A stretch of 44,267 nt of DNA, from NCBI GenBank assembly GCA_944323335.1, contig CALUSB010000017.1, positions 1 through 44,267 on the forward strand, given 5' to 3'. A program made the position numbers and the translations under genes. This document shows, one piece after another, positions 1 through 9,240 of the stretch. Under the pieces are notes generated by a model. The model was given only the letters and a program-made list of their open reading frames with translations, ran no database searches and had not been told where the DNA came from. Position 1 is the first letter of the stretch. Each line of letters starts with the position of its first letter. Source of the DNA: Candidatus Gastranaerophilales bacterium (lineage in GTDB: Bacteria > Cyanobacteriota > Vampirovibrionia > Gastranaerophilales > Gastranaerophilaceae).

Positions 1-117
1 GTATAAAATAATTAAGATTTGTACCAAAATAATCATACTAACCGTACACCATAATCAAACCATGTGTTCCTTTACAACCATTTATCAAAAGAGGGTTTCA
101 AGGTTTTTGAAGCCCTC

Positions 118-1299
118 TTATTTGCTGCATATGTTCTTGGTGGTTTTGATTATTTTGTCTTTTTTATCAATTACATCTTTAATGACCAACTTTTTAACGG
201 CTGTAATGTATGTATCTATAAAGTTAAAATCTATTTCATTATTGATGTTAATAGGTAATTTAATAAGCAGGTTGCTTGCAATTATTCGATTGAATTTGTT
301 TGCATAGTTGAATCTATTGTTTGTGCTTTTTTTAAATAACGCAACAACATATAGTAGTCTTTCTTTACTAGTTAATTCTTTATTATGAGCGTACAATCCT
401 TGCACATGGGAGTATCCTATAAAGTCATTTGGTTGATAAAATATTGCGTCTGATGTTGTGGTGTCGCTATATGTTATAATGCCACCTTTTTCGGTTGGTG
501 CAAGATTAACATACCCTGTGATTCCATTATTGATGCTCGAATTACTAACAACAGGGGTTGCGCCCTTTGTTTGTAATAAATTGTAGTTTGTCATTTTATA
601 GGATATTGTGGGATGTATATCAAATAATTCTCCAATCTTATACTTTTTGAACTTAATTTTTTTATTACTAATTAAATCAAGAGCGTTTCGTTCTTCATTT
701 GTCAATTTATAATCATCAAGCTTGCCGGCTTTTAGATAATTTTTAAGTTCAAGAATTCTTTCTTGTTCCAGTTCGCGTATTTGTTCTTCTTCTAATATTT
801 CTATGTAATTTTCAATAAAATTTAAATCTAGTTTGCTATTTTTTATCGGCACATATATTTTAGAAGTTGTAAATAATTTTTCAAAATCTCTTACAAGACC
901 TGTTAAATAATGTTCAGAATGTTTATTAAATTGGCTATTAAAATAAAGTGAAATTTTATATGAAAAATTTTCAAACACAGGATTGATTGTTTTTGTAAAT
1001 TGCCCTGCGTAAAAATCATGTTCCATGTAAAAAAATTTCATGCCTAGCATTCCAACAGCAATACAATTTCCGGATATTTTATGTTCTTCATCTAAGTAGT
1101 CAACATATCCTAAAATTCCATTATTTGAAACTGTTCTGGTGAAATAAGGATATATCCCGTTTTTTGAAAAATTAAAACAGTCTTTATTTAGTTGAGGATT
1201 ATTTTTTACTGTAAATAATTTCCCTGCTTCAATTTGTTTGATTTTGCCCCCGTTTGCTTCAAATTTTTCTACCAATTCTTTCAAACGAGGGCTTTTTAA
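118..1299 (-). CDS. hsdS: Type I/IIG specificity (S) subunit, BcgI-B-like
   Basis: DNA-recognition subunit of a restriction-modification system. Two target-recognition halves are visible. Each opens with a related phrase (IEAGKLF and KIGELF) and continues with a matching block (SNNGILGYV in the first, SINNGITGYV in the second). A helical, Glu-rich linker (EEEQIRELEQERILELKN) separates them, as in HsdS and BcgI B proteins. The open frame runs back to an ATG at 1419, but the segment 1300-1419 lies out of frame inside the RM gene and reads like a shadow (Arg/Asn/Lys-rich, no family similarity). No ATG, GTG or ribosome binding site is found near the natural domain start; only two TTG codons (1284, 1275) lack any Shine-Dalgarno. 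I therefore begin the coding stretch at 1299, where a -1 shift from the RM frame would enter, giving about 393 residues. A TTG start at 1284 is the alternative. Confidence 0.8.
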   Translation of the reverse strand, partial: LKSPRLKELVEKFEANGGKIKQIEAGKLFTVKNNPQLNKDCFNFSKNGIYPYFTRTVSNNGILGYVDYLDEEHKISGNCIAVGMLGMKFFYMEHDFYAGQFTKTINPVFENFSYKISLYFNSQFNKHSEHYLTGLVRDFEKLFTTSKIYVPIKNSKLDLNFIENYIEILEEEQIRELEQERILELKNYLKAGKLDDYKLTNEERNALDLISNKKIKFKKYKIGELFDIHPTISYKMTNYNLLQTKGATPVVSNSSINNGITGYVNLAPTEKGGIITYSDTTTSDAIFYQPNDFIGYSHVQGLYAHNKELTSKERLLYVVALFKKSTNNRFNYANKFNRIIASNLLIKLPININNEIDFNFIDTYITAVKKLVIKDVIDKKDKIIKTTKNICSK

Positions 1300-1320
1300 A
1301 AATTTTCGTTTGATTCCCCT
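1246..1320 (-). promoter_or_regulatory. Putative programmed -1 frameshift signal joining RM and S genes
   Basis: Read on the minus strand, three elements occur in dnaX-like order. First is an SD-like AAGGGGA at about 1321-1315. Second is the slippery heptamer A AAT TTT (1305-1299), in the RM frame and immediately before the RM stop TAA. Third, after a six-base spacer, comes a stem formed by GCCCTCGTTTG (1292-1282) and CAAACGGGGGC (1256-1246). All 11 pairs form in the minus-strand RNA with one G-U wobble, around a 25-base loop. A -1 slip continues directly into the S reading frame as ...NENF-LKSPRL.... The positions are read from the sequence; frameshifting itself is inferred. Confidence 0.6.
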
Positions 1321-3329
1321 TTTAATATTGTTGAAACTTTCCAACTTAGGTAATCGGCCACTGTTTTTTTGAAATCTTCTTCCGTAGGAGTTGTGTCTAT
1401 TGGGGCGCTTTGGTTCCAATCTGCACCGTTTTGGGGGTCAATAGAGCCTTCGTAGTAATCATTTTCGGATAAATAATGCAGTTTTTTCTTGCCATATTTG
1501 ACTAAATCCACTACTTCCTGATAGCGCTCTTTAGCGTTGTTTGTATCTTTTAAGTTTACGCTGGATTTTTTTCTGTTTGTTCTTGTGTATCCGTCTTCCG
1601 TAAAATTAATAAATTTAACTACGTTATCTTTTTCGTGTGCTTGCGCAACTTGAAATACATAAATATACGTTTGAACACTGGATTTACCAACGAATAAATC
1701 ACTAGGCATTTTAATACTTGCCAGTAAAGTATTATTTTTCAGAATTTCTTTATTTATCTCTGTTGCTTTGCCTGTTCCGGCTGAGCTTTGTATAATTACT
1801 GCCGCATAGCCTTTATTCATCATACTCAGGGCTTTTTTTACAAAAATCATTCCGTTGCCAGCTGCAGAATATGGAGGGTTTAATATAAACGCTGTTGCAG
1901 GGAATTTTTCTTTTGTTTTTCCAAATCCGTATTTGCCGTCAAAGTTTCTTAAAGAATCTTTATTTAGTATGTTTGTACTTCCATCGCCCATTAAAATCAT
2001 ATTTAATACGGCAAGCATATATATACTGGGCAATACTTCAAGTCCTAAAAGTTGCTCGGTTTTGATTAGTAATTCTTTTTCTAAAAGTTCTTTGGGTGAT
2101 TTAATTGTTTCTTTAGCGTCGTTGAGCATTTCATTCATTGCCGCAACCAAGAGTCCCGCAGAACCTGTTGCAAAATCCCAAACATAAGAGTCTTTGTTGA
2201 CTCTGGCAAGTTTTACCAATAATTTTGCTACATATGAAGGTGTTAGAACCACATCGTTTAATTTGTCTTCAGAAAAACCAAGCCAACTGTACATTTCGTT
2301 AAACAGTTTGCCGGTAAAATCTGTTGTCAAGCCTATCTTATAATAAGAACCCAAGTCGTCTACAATTTTTGTGAAAACTCTTTTGACCTGTGTTTCTCCC
2401 TTTTCTACTTTATTTATATTCTCAGTAGTCAGAGTATTTTGCAGGGTTCTTATGATTAAATCTTTTTTGTCTTTAGGAATTTCTTTGTTGCTCAAAAAAG
2501 CATTAATCTTGCGTAAAATTATATCGCCGTCACGATTTCCGTCTTCGTCTAATGATTTTAGCTCATCTTTGTCAAGCGGTGCGACTTTGTTTGGAATTCC
2601 AAGCGTTGCTATTATTGAGGCTGCTACAAGATACACCCTGTCGCTTTCGCCAAGTCCTTTTTCTTCTTTATAAATGTCATTATTTAGTTTAATGAGGCTT
2701 TTGTTGATTTCTGCTTCTTTTATGGCCTTGCGCTGTTCCAGTTCTTCAGGGTCTAAACTCAGTAAATTAATTTTCTCGATGAAATTATCAAAATTATCTT
2801 TTGATAAAAATGAAAGGTCTGTGTAGTTGTCAACTTTTTGCCCCATGCCAAAATTGCTTTTTGAGACATAGTAAACGCCAATTTTGTGCAAGAGTTTTCC
2901 ATCTTCGTCTTTGCACCCTGTAATTCCTATGGAAATAATATCTGTATAATTTGTATATTGTAAAATCGCATTTGCATAGTGAACTGCGCCATTTACCGCA
3001 TATTCTTTAATATTTTTGAAATTTAGTTCGTTTTTATCATTCCTGTTTGCAATAAAACCGTTAGTATCAAGTTTTTCCAGTTTATCTATATAGCCTTTAT
3101 ACTCTATTAAAATCGGATAGTCTTTTTGGTTTTTATCTCGCAGCAATAATTTTGTATCAGGTCTGTTTCCGCCTTTGCCGCCATTTTTTGAAAAATAGTT
3201 GTTTAGCGCTTTATCAATTTCTGTATTTAGATTTTCTTGTTCTAATTTATAATCCAGACCGTATGATTTTAACCACCCGTTTGCTAATTCTGCAATGTTT
3301 GGTTCTACAGATTGAACTTTTGTTACCAT
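1296..3329 (-). CDS. Restriction endonuclease-N6-adenine methyltransferase fusion, BcgI-A-like
   Basis: 677 residues combining cleavage and methylation. The N-terminal nuclease domain shows a PD-(D/E)xK pattern: P57-D58 and E76-Y-K78 in the phrase LIEYKG. The central helical region (about 200-360) resembles HsdM N-domains. The methyltransferase core has AdoMet motif I DFATGSAG (385-392) and catalytic motif IV NPPY (484-487). This nuclease-plus-HsdM architecture with a separate S subunit matches the BcgI type (A subunit about 640 residues), whose enzymes cut on both sides of the site. The start ATG at 3329 is preceded by GAGGTG at good spacing. The stop TAA falls immediately after a slippery heptamer leading into the S frame. 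No separate HsdR gene is visible in the window, consistent with nuclease activity in this chain. Confidence 0.88.
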   Translation of the reverse strand: MVTKVQSVEPNIAELANGWLKSYGLDYKLEQENLNTEIDKALNNYFSKNGGKGGNRPDTKLLLRDKNQKDYPILIEYKGYIDKLEKLDTNGFIANRNDKNELNFKNIKEYAVNGAVHYANAILQYTNYTDIISIGITGCKDEDGKLLHKIGVYYVSKSNFGMGQKVDNYTDLSFLSKDNFDNFIEKINLLSLDPEELEQRKAIKEAEINKSLIKLNNDIYKEEKGLGESDRVYLVAASIIATLGIPNKVAPLDKDELKSLDEDGNRDGDIILRKINAFLSNKEIPKDKKDLIIRTLQNTLTTENINKVEKGETQVKRVFTKIVDDLGSYYKIGLTTDFTGKLFNEMYSWLGFSEDKLNDVVLTPSYVAKLLVKLARVNKDSYVWDFATGSAGLLVAAMNEMLNDAKETIKSPKELLEKELLIKTEQLLGLEVLPSIYMLAVLNMILMGDGSTNILNKDSLRNFDGKYGFGKTKEKFPATAFILNPPYSAAGNGMIFVKKALSMMNKGYAAVIIQSSAGTGKATEINKEILKNNTLLASIKMPSDLFVGKSSVQTYIYVFQVAQAHEKDNVVKFINFTEDGYTRTNRKKSSVNLKDTNNAKERYQEVVDLVKYGKKKLHYLSENDYYEGSIDPQNGADWNQSAPIDTTPTEEDFKKTVADYLSWKVSTILKGESNENF

Positions 3330-3458
3330 ACTTCACCTCATAACAATTATAATGCAATATTGCTTGTCATAGAGTTTATGAGCTAAATATACATTGTTTA
3401 TATGAGTGCCTTATTTGGTTTTAGTAAATATTATTTTATTCCCTGTTTTTAAAATAGT

Positions 3459-6400
3459 ATGAACGTAAACCCGATAGACTTTTATACAATAAAGCAAGAC
3501 AAAAGCCCGCGAAGGCCTATACCTGTTTCATTTTGTGCTAAAGACGCTTTTGAAAAGTCCCAAAGAAGCCCTTTAACGCTTAATGACAAGTCTGACCCAA
3601 TGCTTGATAAATGGGTGAGTGCTTATCTTGAGCTGCCAAATGCAACAATTGGGCAGATTGAACTTTTAAAAAACCTGTTTAAGGCTATCTCTGGTGATGA
3701 ACAATATTTTGCAAAAACTATCATAGAATATTATGATAACTCATCGCCCCAAGATATAGTAAAAGAGCTAAACAACCTTGGTTTAGATTTGCTTTCTTTG
3801 GATAAAAAAGAGCTTGAAATCTATGGTAAAAATATTGAGAATTTTTCAAAAATTTCTCTTCCGAATAATGTTGATTTAGATTATTACCCGCTCATTCCTC
3901 TTTTAGATGAAGAGCAGATTAAAAAAGTTGCTCCATATTGCGATGATTATACTCTTAGTGAATCTTTTTTTGATATGGTAAACGGGGATGAAGAGTATTT
4001 TAGAAAACTTGAATATCTAAGAAGTTTTAGCAGTAATTTAGAATCTTGTTTCAATGAAAAATTGGGCGGTCCTGTAGTTAAAGATTTGCTGCATGCTGAT
4101 GTTGATTTTGAAACGGTGAAAGCTCGCATGGAAGAGCTTTTAGGATACTACAAAGCACTTGAGGAAAAGACATTTTTGGGCTTTTATGATGCGTCAAACA
4201 GTATTAAAAATATTGCTTTGGCAACAGATGAAAAATGGGAAAAAGCAAAATATTTTATGAGTATTCAAGATTACCACAGCAATGTTGTTCCAATAGAGCT
4301 AAATAAGCTTGATGAGTTATCCGATTTAGATGAGCAACAAATGCAAAGAGCCAAACTATATATTGATTCAAGGATGCAAAATGGCGAATATATAAGCGCA
4401 TACGATATCTTAGCTCTTGCAAAACTTGATGAATCAAAATTTGAGCGTGCAATAAATTATATAGATAAAGGTGCACAAAGAGTGCCAAGTATTGTCGGTT
4501 ACTCTTCTCCGCTTTTTGTTGATGACGTTGTAAAACTTGTTAACATGGACGATAAAACCGCAGATAAACTTTTTGAAAACACTAAATTTCTTGACTGGGA
4601 TGAAAGACGCGCTTATATTGATATTTACTCTATTTCAAACACTTTTGACCTGCCGTTAGTTAAACGTATCGAGATGGCATCAAAGTTTAAGGGCGTAAGG
4701 GACAAATTTGAAATATTAAACATTAAAGACCCTTATTTTGAAAAAGCGGCACTATCTCTTGAGGCTTCTTTAATGGGTTCTGATGTTGCAATTGATGTGC
4801 CAAAGGTAAATGTTGTAAAACTGTTTCAAAAATTCTTGTCAAATGTGCCTGTAGCAGAAAGTGCAAAAGAAGGCTATGCCCCCTCTTTAACAAATTTTGA
4901 AAATGTGCTTATAGAAAATGACAGGCTTATAAGGTCATTTGGCAAAAGCGGTATACCATTGTCTTATTCAAGGGAAGAATACATAGATGACTTAAATGAG
5001 CTTACAAAGACTCTTGATAAACAAAAAAAAGAAGAAATATACTCTAAACTCGGTATAATTCCCGTTATTAAAAATGAAGAAATTACGGGTTATAACGGCC
5101 TATTAAGGCTAAATAAGTTTGATTTAAATTCTCCCCAAGAAAAAGCTGTGTATGATATAACTTATAATTTCTTGCACTCTAACAGAGTCCAAACCGGCTC
5201 AAGCGAGCTTGATGATTGCCTAAATACAATAATTTCAGCTTTTCCCGAGTTTATAAATTCAATAGGAAAACTTCAAAACCCGACACATATCTATTCAAAC
5301 GATATACACACTCTGGTTGTATTAAACAGTTGTATTTCAAATCCTATGTATAAAGAGCTTAATCCTACCTCGAGAACTTCTCTCAAGTTGATGGCGCTTT
5401 TCCATGACTTAGGTAAGGCCGACGGCGTTGTAGATAAGGGGCATCAGAATACAAGCGCTTATTATGTAAAATCTATACTCGATAAACTAAATATCGGCTC
5501 TGAAATTTCAGATAGAGTTTTTGAATTAATAAAAAACCACCACTGGTTTGAAGACTACAATACAGGCTGTTGCGAGGCTGATACTCCTGCTTTTATGTTT
5601 AGAAGACCTCAGGATTTTAAAGTTGCACAAATATTTGCCAGAGCTGATTTATTAGGCGTAGGCTCATCTCTTTTTAGTCAATACTGCGACGATTTAAACC
5701 ACTATAGGATGCAGCCTATACAAGATAAAATAGATAAAATTAATCAAAGCGGCAATGCTGTTTATTCAACAGGGGCAGTAATGCCGGCAAAAATTCCTGT
5801 CGAGAAATCATCTGACGGCAGAGAATATAAAGTGGTTAATTTTACCAAAATAAACAATGATGAAGACCTTTATCAATACGGTTTTTCAAAAGGTATAAAA
5901 AAAGATGATATAAGGCTGCTTGTTCATATGGTAGGAGAAGAAAGCGACCTAAACAAGCTTAAATACCTTGCTGACATTAATAACGCAGGGGTTCTAAGTG
6001 AGTCTTTAATAAGTCTTGATAACAAAAGAACATACTGCAACAGAAGATATGGTGTTGTGCTTAGTAATATGCCCTATAATGTGGTACAAATGTCAGGAAG
6101 CAACATTGGTTCAGGTACAAAAAAAGACTTTAAATATGCAATAAGCGCTTGCCAGAGTGATTCGGAAAGAAACAACTTTAGGGATGCATTTTTAGAAGAA
6201 TTAAATATTTTAGGTAAAGTTAGCGAAGATGAGTATAGCGAGTTTTATCTCAGGGATTTAATTTACAGAAACAAATTAACTCAATTTGGCATAAACAGAA
6301 AATACAAAATAGGGCAGTATGAATTTGACTCGGAAGAAATTAAAAAAGCCCTCTTAAATGTTATGGATGATTTTATCAGCACAGGCAAGCAAGAAGACAG

Positions 6401-6539
6401 CCATTGCGAGTTTGTTGCTTATTATCCTAAGATTGAGGCGGTAGTTGCAAAAGAGGATAAGCTTGATGATACACCGCAGTATTTAAGAGATTATGCTAAT
6501 GAGAATAATCTCCCCATTTTCTTAATCGGAAAAGATTAG
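3459..6539 (+). CDS. Large HD-domain protein, putative metal-dependent phosphohydrolase
   Basis: 1026 residues. The recognisable part is an HD module in the C-terminal half: H617 (DIHTL), H649-D650 (LFHDLGKADG), H694/H695 (NHHW) and D730 (RADLLG). These are the spaced metal ligands of HD phosphohydrolases, so hydrolysis of a phosphoester (nucleotide or nucleic-acid end) is likely. The substrate is unknown. Residues 1-600 are helical, acidic and repeat-like, with no domain I recognise. The N-terminus has no signal peptide but carries PVSFCAKDAF, an Ile/Val-x-Phe type motif also seen near the start of the M41 protein in this window. No strong Shine-Dalgarno precedes the ATG. It is transcribed away from the RM genes and followed 46 bases later by the phosphatase gene. 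Confident that it is a gene; function uncertain. Confidence 0.85.
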   Translation: MNVNPIDFYTIKQDKSPRRPIPVSFCAKDAFEKSQRSPLTLNDKSDPMLDKWVSAYLELPNATIGQIELLKNLFKAISGDEQYFAKTIIEYYDNSSPQDIVKELNNLGLDLLSLDKKELEIYGKNIENFSKISLPNNVDLDYYPLIPLLDEEQIKKVAPYCDDYTLSESFFDMVNGDEEYFRKLEYLRSFSSNLESCFNEKLGGPVVKDLLHADVDFETVKARMEELLGYYKALEEKTFLGFYDASNSIKNIALATDEKWEKAKYFMSIQDYHSNVVPIELNKLDELSDLDEQQMQRAKLYIDSRMQNGEYISAYDILALAKLDESKFERAINYIDKGAQRVPSIVGYSSPLFVDDVVKLVNMDDKTADKLFENTKFLDWDERRAYIDIYSISNTFDLPLVKRIEMASKFKGVRDKFEILNIKDPYFEKAALSLEASLMGSDVAIDVPKVNVVKLFQKFLSNVPVAESAKEGYAPSLTNFENVLIENDRLIRSFGKSGIPLSYSREEYIDDLNELTKTLDKQKKEEIYSKLGIIPVIKNEEITGYNGLLRLNKFDLNSPQEKAVYDITYNFLHSNRVQTGSSELDDCLNTIISAFPEFINSIGKLQNPTHIYSNDIHTLVVLNSCISNPMYKELNPTSRTSLKLMALFHDLGKADGVVDKGHQNTSAYYVKSILDKLNIGSEISDRVFELIKNHHWFEDYNTGCCEADTPAFMFRRPQDFKVAQIFARADLLGVGSSLFSQYCDDLNHYRMQPIQDKIDKINQSGNAVYSTGAVMPAKIPVEKSSDGREYKVVNFTKINNDEDLYQYGFSKGIKKDDIRLLVHMVGEESDLNKLKYLADINNAGVLSESLISLDNKRTYCNRRYGVVLSNMPYNVVQMSGSNIGSGTKKDFKYAISACQSDSERNNFRDAFLEELNILGKVSEDEYSEFYLRDLIYRNKLTQFGINRKYKIGQYEFDSEEIKKALLNVMDDFISTGKQEDSHCEFVAYYPKIEAVVAKEDKLDDTPQYLRDYANENNLPIFLIGKD

Positions 6540-6585
6540 TTTTTGTAGTATATTTGTTTTAAAAGTTACAGTTTGTGAGTTTAAA

Positions 6586-7242
6586 ATGAAGTGCGTTATT
6601 TTTGATTTAGACGGTACGCTTCTGTACACGCTTGAAGACTTATGGATAAGTGTTAATTTTGCTCTGGATAAACTCGGCTATAATAAACGCGCTTTAGATG
6701 AAGTCAGAAATTTTGTCGGTAACGGAGTAAAAAAACTTATCGAACGTTCGCTGCCTCAAGGGGTTGATGAAAAAGAAATTAGTGATTGCTTAGAAATTTT
6801 TAAAGAGCATTACAGTAAAAATTCTGCTAAAAATACCCGCCCTTACGATGGTGTAATTGAAATACTTCAATATTTAAGGTCAAAAAATGTTTATACGGCG
6901 GTAAATTCCAATAAATTTGATGCTGCGGTAAAAGATTTGTGTGACAAATATTTTAAGGATTTGATACTGTTTAGTGTGGGAGAATCCCCTAATTGTGCCA
7001 AAAAACCCTCTCCTGACGGTGTTTATAAGATTTTAGAACATTTTAATATTTCAAAAAAGGACGCTATATACATTGGTGATTCTTTGGTTGATATAAATAC
7101 GGCAAAAAACGCTCAAATCCAATCAATAAGTGTTTGCTGGGGCTATTGCGATAAAGAATTGCTTATAGAGCAGGGTGCTTTTGTTGTAAGCACAAAAGAA
7201 CAGTTAAAGTTTAAGCTAGATGAGTTTATTAACAAAAGTTAA
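6586..7242 (+). CDS. gph: HAD-family phosphatase, phosphoglycolate phosphatase-like
   Basis: 218 residues, the usual length for the Gph/PGMB branch of HAD hydrolases. All four HAD motifs are present: motif I FDLDGT (D7 nucleophile, D9 general acid), motif II NSN in VNSNKF, motif III Lys in KKPSPDG, and motif IV GDSLVD with its acidic residues. The helical cap lies between motifs I and II (about 20-85). The enzyme should dephosphorylate a small phosphorylated metabolite in the cytoplasm; phosphoglycolate is the family default, and the actual substrate cannot be read from sequence. Motif II has Ser where Thr is also common, which is normal variation. The gene follows the HD-protein gene closely and could share its transcript. 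Confidence 0.85.
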   Translation: MKCVIFDLDGTLLYTLEDLWISVNFALDKLGYNKRALDEVRNFVGNGVKKLIERSLPQGVDEKEISDCLEIFKEHYSKNSAKNTRPYDGVIEILQYLRSKNVYTAVNSNKFDAAVKDLCDKYFKDLILFSVGESPNCAKKPSPDGVYKILEHFNISKKDAIYIGDSLVDINTAKNAQIQSISVCWGYCDKELLIEQGAFVVSTKEQLKFKLDEFINKS

Positions 7243-7271
7243 TAAAAGAAAATAAAAATGTAAATTTTTTC

Positions 7272-7293
7272 CTTAGTATATACTTAGTATATA
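7272..7293 (+). promoter_or_regulatory. Tandem 11-bp repeat and palindrome upstream of the muramidase gene
   Basis: CTTAGTATATA occurs twice back to back (7272-7282 and 7283-7293). The overlap creates a 17-base perfect palindrome, TATATACT-T-AGTATATA (7277-7293). It sits 25 bases before the ATG at 7318, which has its own GAGGA ribosome site at 7308-7312. The position fits an operator or -10 region controlling the muramidase gene; the binding protein is unknown. Confidence 0.5.
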
Positions 7294-7317
7294 TATAGTA
7301 TAGCACCGAGGAAAATT

Positions 7318-9228
7318 ATGGCTTTTGATAAAATCAGACAATTAATGGCAGATGTGCAAAATGCAATCTCGTCTTCATCTAAAAAAGATGCAATTGATAA
7401 AGCATCAAGCTATGTTGATTCAATAGATTCTGATTTAGCAAAACTTGCCGAGCAAAACGGCATTGATATTTTTGCCTCAGGTCAAAACTTTAAAAACTAT
7501 CTGACTTCATCTACAGGTGTTGATGAATCTATTTTTACAAAATCGATAAAAGAACTTGAAAGCCTTGATTTGTCAGGTCTAACCGTTGAAAAACAAGCTT
7601 CTCAAGATAATGATGACTCGGCTTTTTATACCATGCTTGATAAAATCTATGACAATGAAGTATTTTCCCGGGCAATCGATGCCAACGGCGATGGCAAGAT
7701 AAGCGATGAAGAGGCAAAAGATTTTATTAATGCGTTTAAAGGAATGGATTCTGATTCAAATAATTTTTCACTTGACGATATTGCAGTCGCAATAGATAAA
7801 ATTGCGCAGCAAAACAAACAAGATGACCCGTTGAGCAAAATGTTTGATAATTTTAAAAACTCTTTTGATAATTTTGCGGATAAAATGATTGAGCAAATAG
7901 ATAATGCTAAAAACCAAGGCCCCATTAACCTCCCAACAGGCGGCGGTATAGCTTCCAATCCTTATTCTTCATCTCAAGGAACAAATGCAAATTCTAATAC
8001 TCAAAGCACTGCCGAAACAAAAACTCCCGAGCAGACTAAAGAAGAGCTTGAAACAAAAATAGAAGAGCTAAACGAAGAAATGGCAGGGATAAATAACGGC
8101 ACGGACAGCGAAGTTAAGGCTGCTCTTGAAGAGCAGGAAGCTGCAAAAGAACAAATGGAAGAACAACTTAAAAACGATGAAAAAGTAGATAAAAAGACAA
8201 AAGAAGATTTTATGCAACTTACAGGTGATATTGAAGTAAAAGAAGCTGAAATATCCGAAGTAGAGTCGCAAATTTCTCAAACCGAATCTGACCTTACAAA
8301 AGGCGAAAATACCCTAAGTTCTCTAAAACAAGCCCTTGATTCTCTCGGTGAACCCGAAGAAGACAATGAGGACGCTAAGGCAAAATTTGAAGAAAGAAAA
8401 TCTGAACTTAACTCTCAAATAGAAGAACAAGAAAAGAAAAATAAAAAGCTTGAAGAAAAACTAAATGACCCTGAAAATGGTTTATTAGCCAAAAAAGAAA
8501 CTCTTGAGAAAGAAAAATCAGAGCTTGAAACTAAAAAGGCCCAATTGCAGGAAAAAATTAATAAAAATTGCTCTGATGAAACAAAGCAAGCTATAGAAAA
8601 TTATGAAAATAAAAAAGCGGCAGTTGAAGAAGTTAAGACAAAAAGACTTAACGAGGTACAAACAGAGCTAAAGACTACTCAAGAAGAGCTTAAAAAAGTA
8701 GAAGATGAAATACAAACATCTGAAAACAAAAAGGCTCAAAATACATTTGATGCCGATTTTGATGAAATGCTCGGACATATTTTAGGCTCCGAAGGCGGAT
8801 TTTCAGACCATCCGGCTGATAACGGCGGTGCTACAAACTACGGTATAACGGAAGAAACATACAGAAACTATACAGGTGACCCTAATGCCGATGTAAGAAA
8901 TATAACAAAAGAAGAGGTAATGGATATTTACTATAAAAATTACTATCAGGCATCAGGCGCACAAGAGTACGCTGAAAACGGTGACAGTGCATACGCTTTT
9001 GCGGTATTTGATGCTGCAGTAAACCACGGTGTCGGCGCTGCTAAGAAAATGGATTCACAAGCCGGCGGCGATGTTGATAAATTTATGGAAATAAGAAAGC
9101 AAAAATATATAAGCATAGTTGCAAATAACCCGTCTCAACAGGTCTTTGAAAAAGGCTGGCAAAACAGATGGAACAGTGTTTATGCTTTCATTGACCCAAA
9201 TCACAGTTACGAAAATTATATAGGTTAA
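7318..9228 (+). CDS. EF-hand / coiled-coil protein with C-terminal GH108 muramidase domain
   Basis: 636 residues, likely a peptidoglycan-cleaving lysozyme of unusual architecture. Residues 121-132 (DANGDGKISDEE) form a textbook calcium-binding EF-hand loop, and a weaker one follows at 144-155. Residues about 200-235 are a Ser/Asn/Gly-rich linker. About 240-475 is a long Glu/Lys-rich coiled coil. The C-terminus matches glycoside hydrolase family 108: SEGGFSDHPADNGGATNYG, with E492 as expected catalytic acid, then the peptidoglycan-binding helices around AVFDAAVNHGVGAAKKMD. GH108 is typically phage endolysin or secretion-associated (about 180 residues), so the 450-residue N-terminal addition is the odd part. 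No signal peptide is visible, so export would need a holin, a dedicated secretion system or lysis. The start has GAGGA at 5-base spacing. Confidence 0.88.
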   Translation: MAFDKIRQLMADVQNAISSSSKKDAIDKASSYVDSIDSDLAKLAEQNGIDIFASGQNFKNYLTSSTGVDESIFTKSIKELESLDLSGLTVEKQASQDNDDSAFYTMLDKIYDNEVFSRAIDANGDGKISDEEAKDFINAFKGMDSDSNNFSLDDIAVAIDKIAQQNKQDDPLSKMFDNFKNSFDNFADKMIEQIDNAKNQGPINLPTGGGIASNPYSSSQGTNANSNTQSTAETKTPEQTKEELETKIEELNEEMAGINNGTDSEVKAALEEQEAAKEQMEEQLKNDEKVDKKTKEDFMQLTGDIEVKEAEISEVESQISQTESDLTKGENTLSSLKQALDSLGEPEEDNEDAKAKFEERKSELNSQIEEQEKKNKKLEEKLNDPENGLLAKKETLEKEKSELETKKAQLQEKINKNCSDETKQAIENYENKKAAVEEVKTKRLNEVQTELKTTQEELKKVEDEIQTSENKKAQNTFDADFDEMLGHILGSEGGFSDHPADNGGATNYGITEETYRNYTGDPNADVRNITKEEVMDIYYKNYYQASGAQEYAENGDSAYAFAVFDAAVNHGVGAAKKMDSQAGGDVDKFMEIRKQKYISIVANNPSQQVFEKGWQNRWNSVYAFIDPNHSYENYIG

Positions 9229-9240
9229 TTATTGATAATA

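Noticed and set aside
1300-1419. N-terminal extension of the S subunit from an ATG at 1419
   Set aside because: It overlaps the RM gene out of frame, has no ribosome site and encodes Arg/Asn-rich sequence unlike S subunits.
118-3329. Classic type I RM system (HsdR, HsdM, HsdS)
   Set aside because: No HsdR is visible, and the methyltransferase chain carries its own PD-ExK nuclease domain, which fits the BcgI/IIG layout better.
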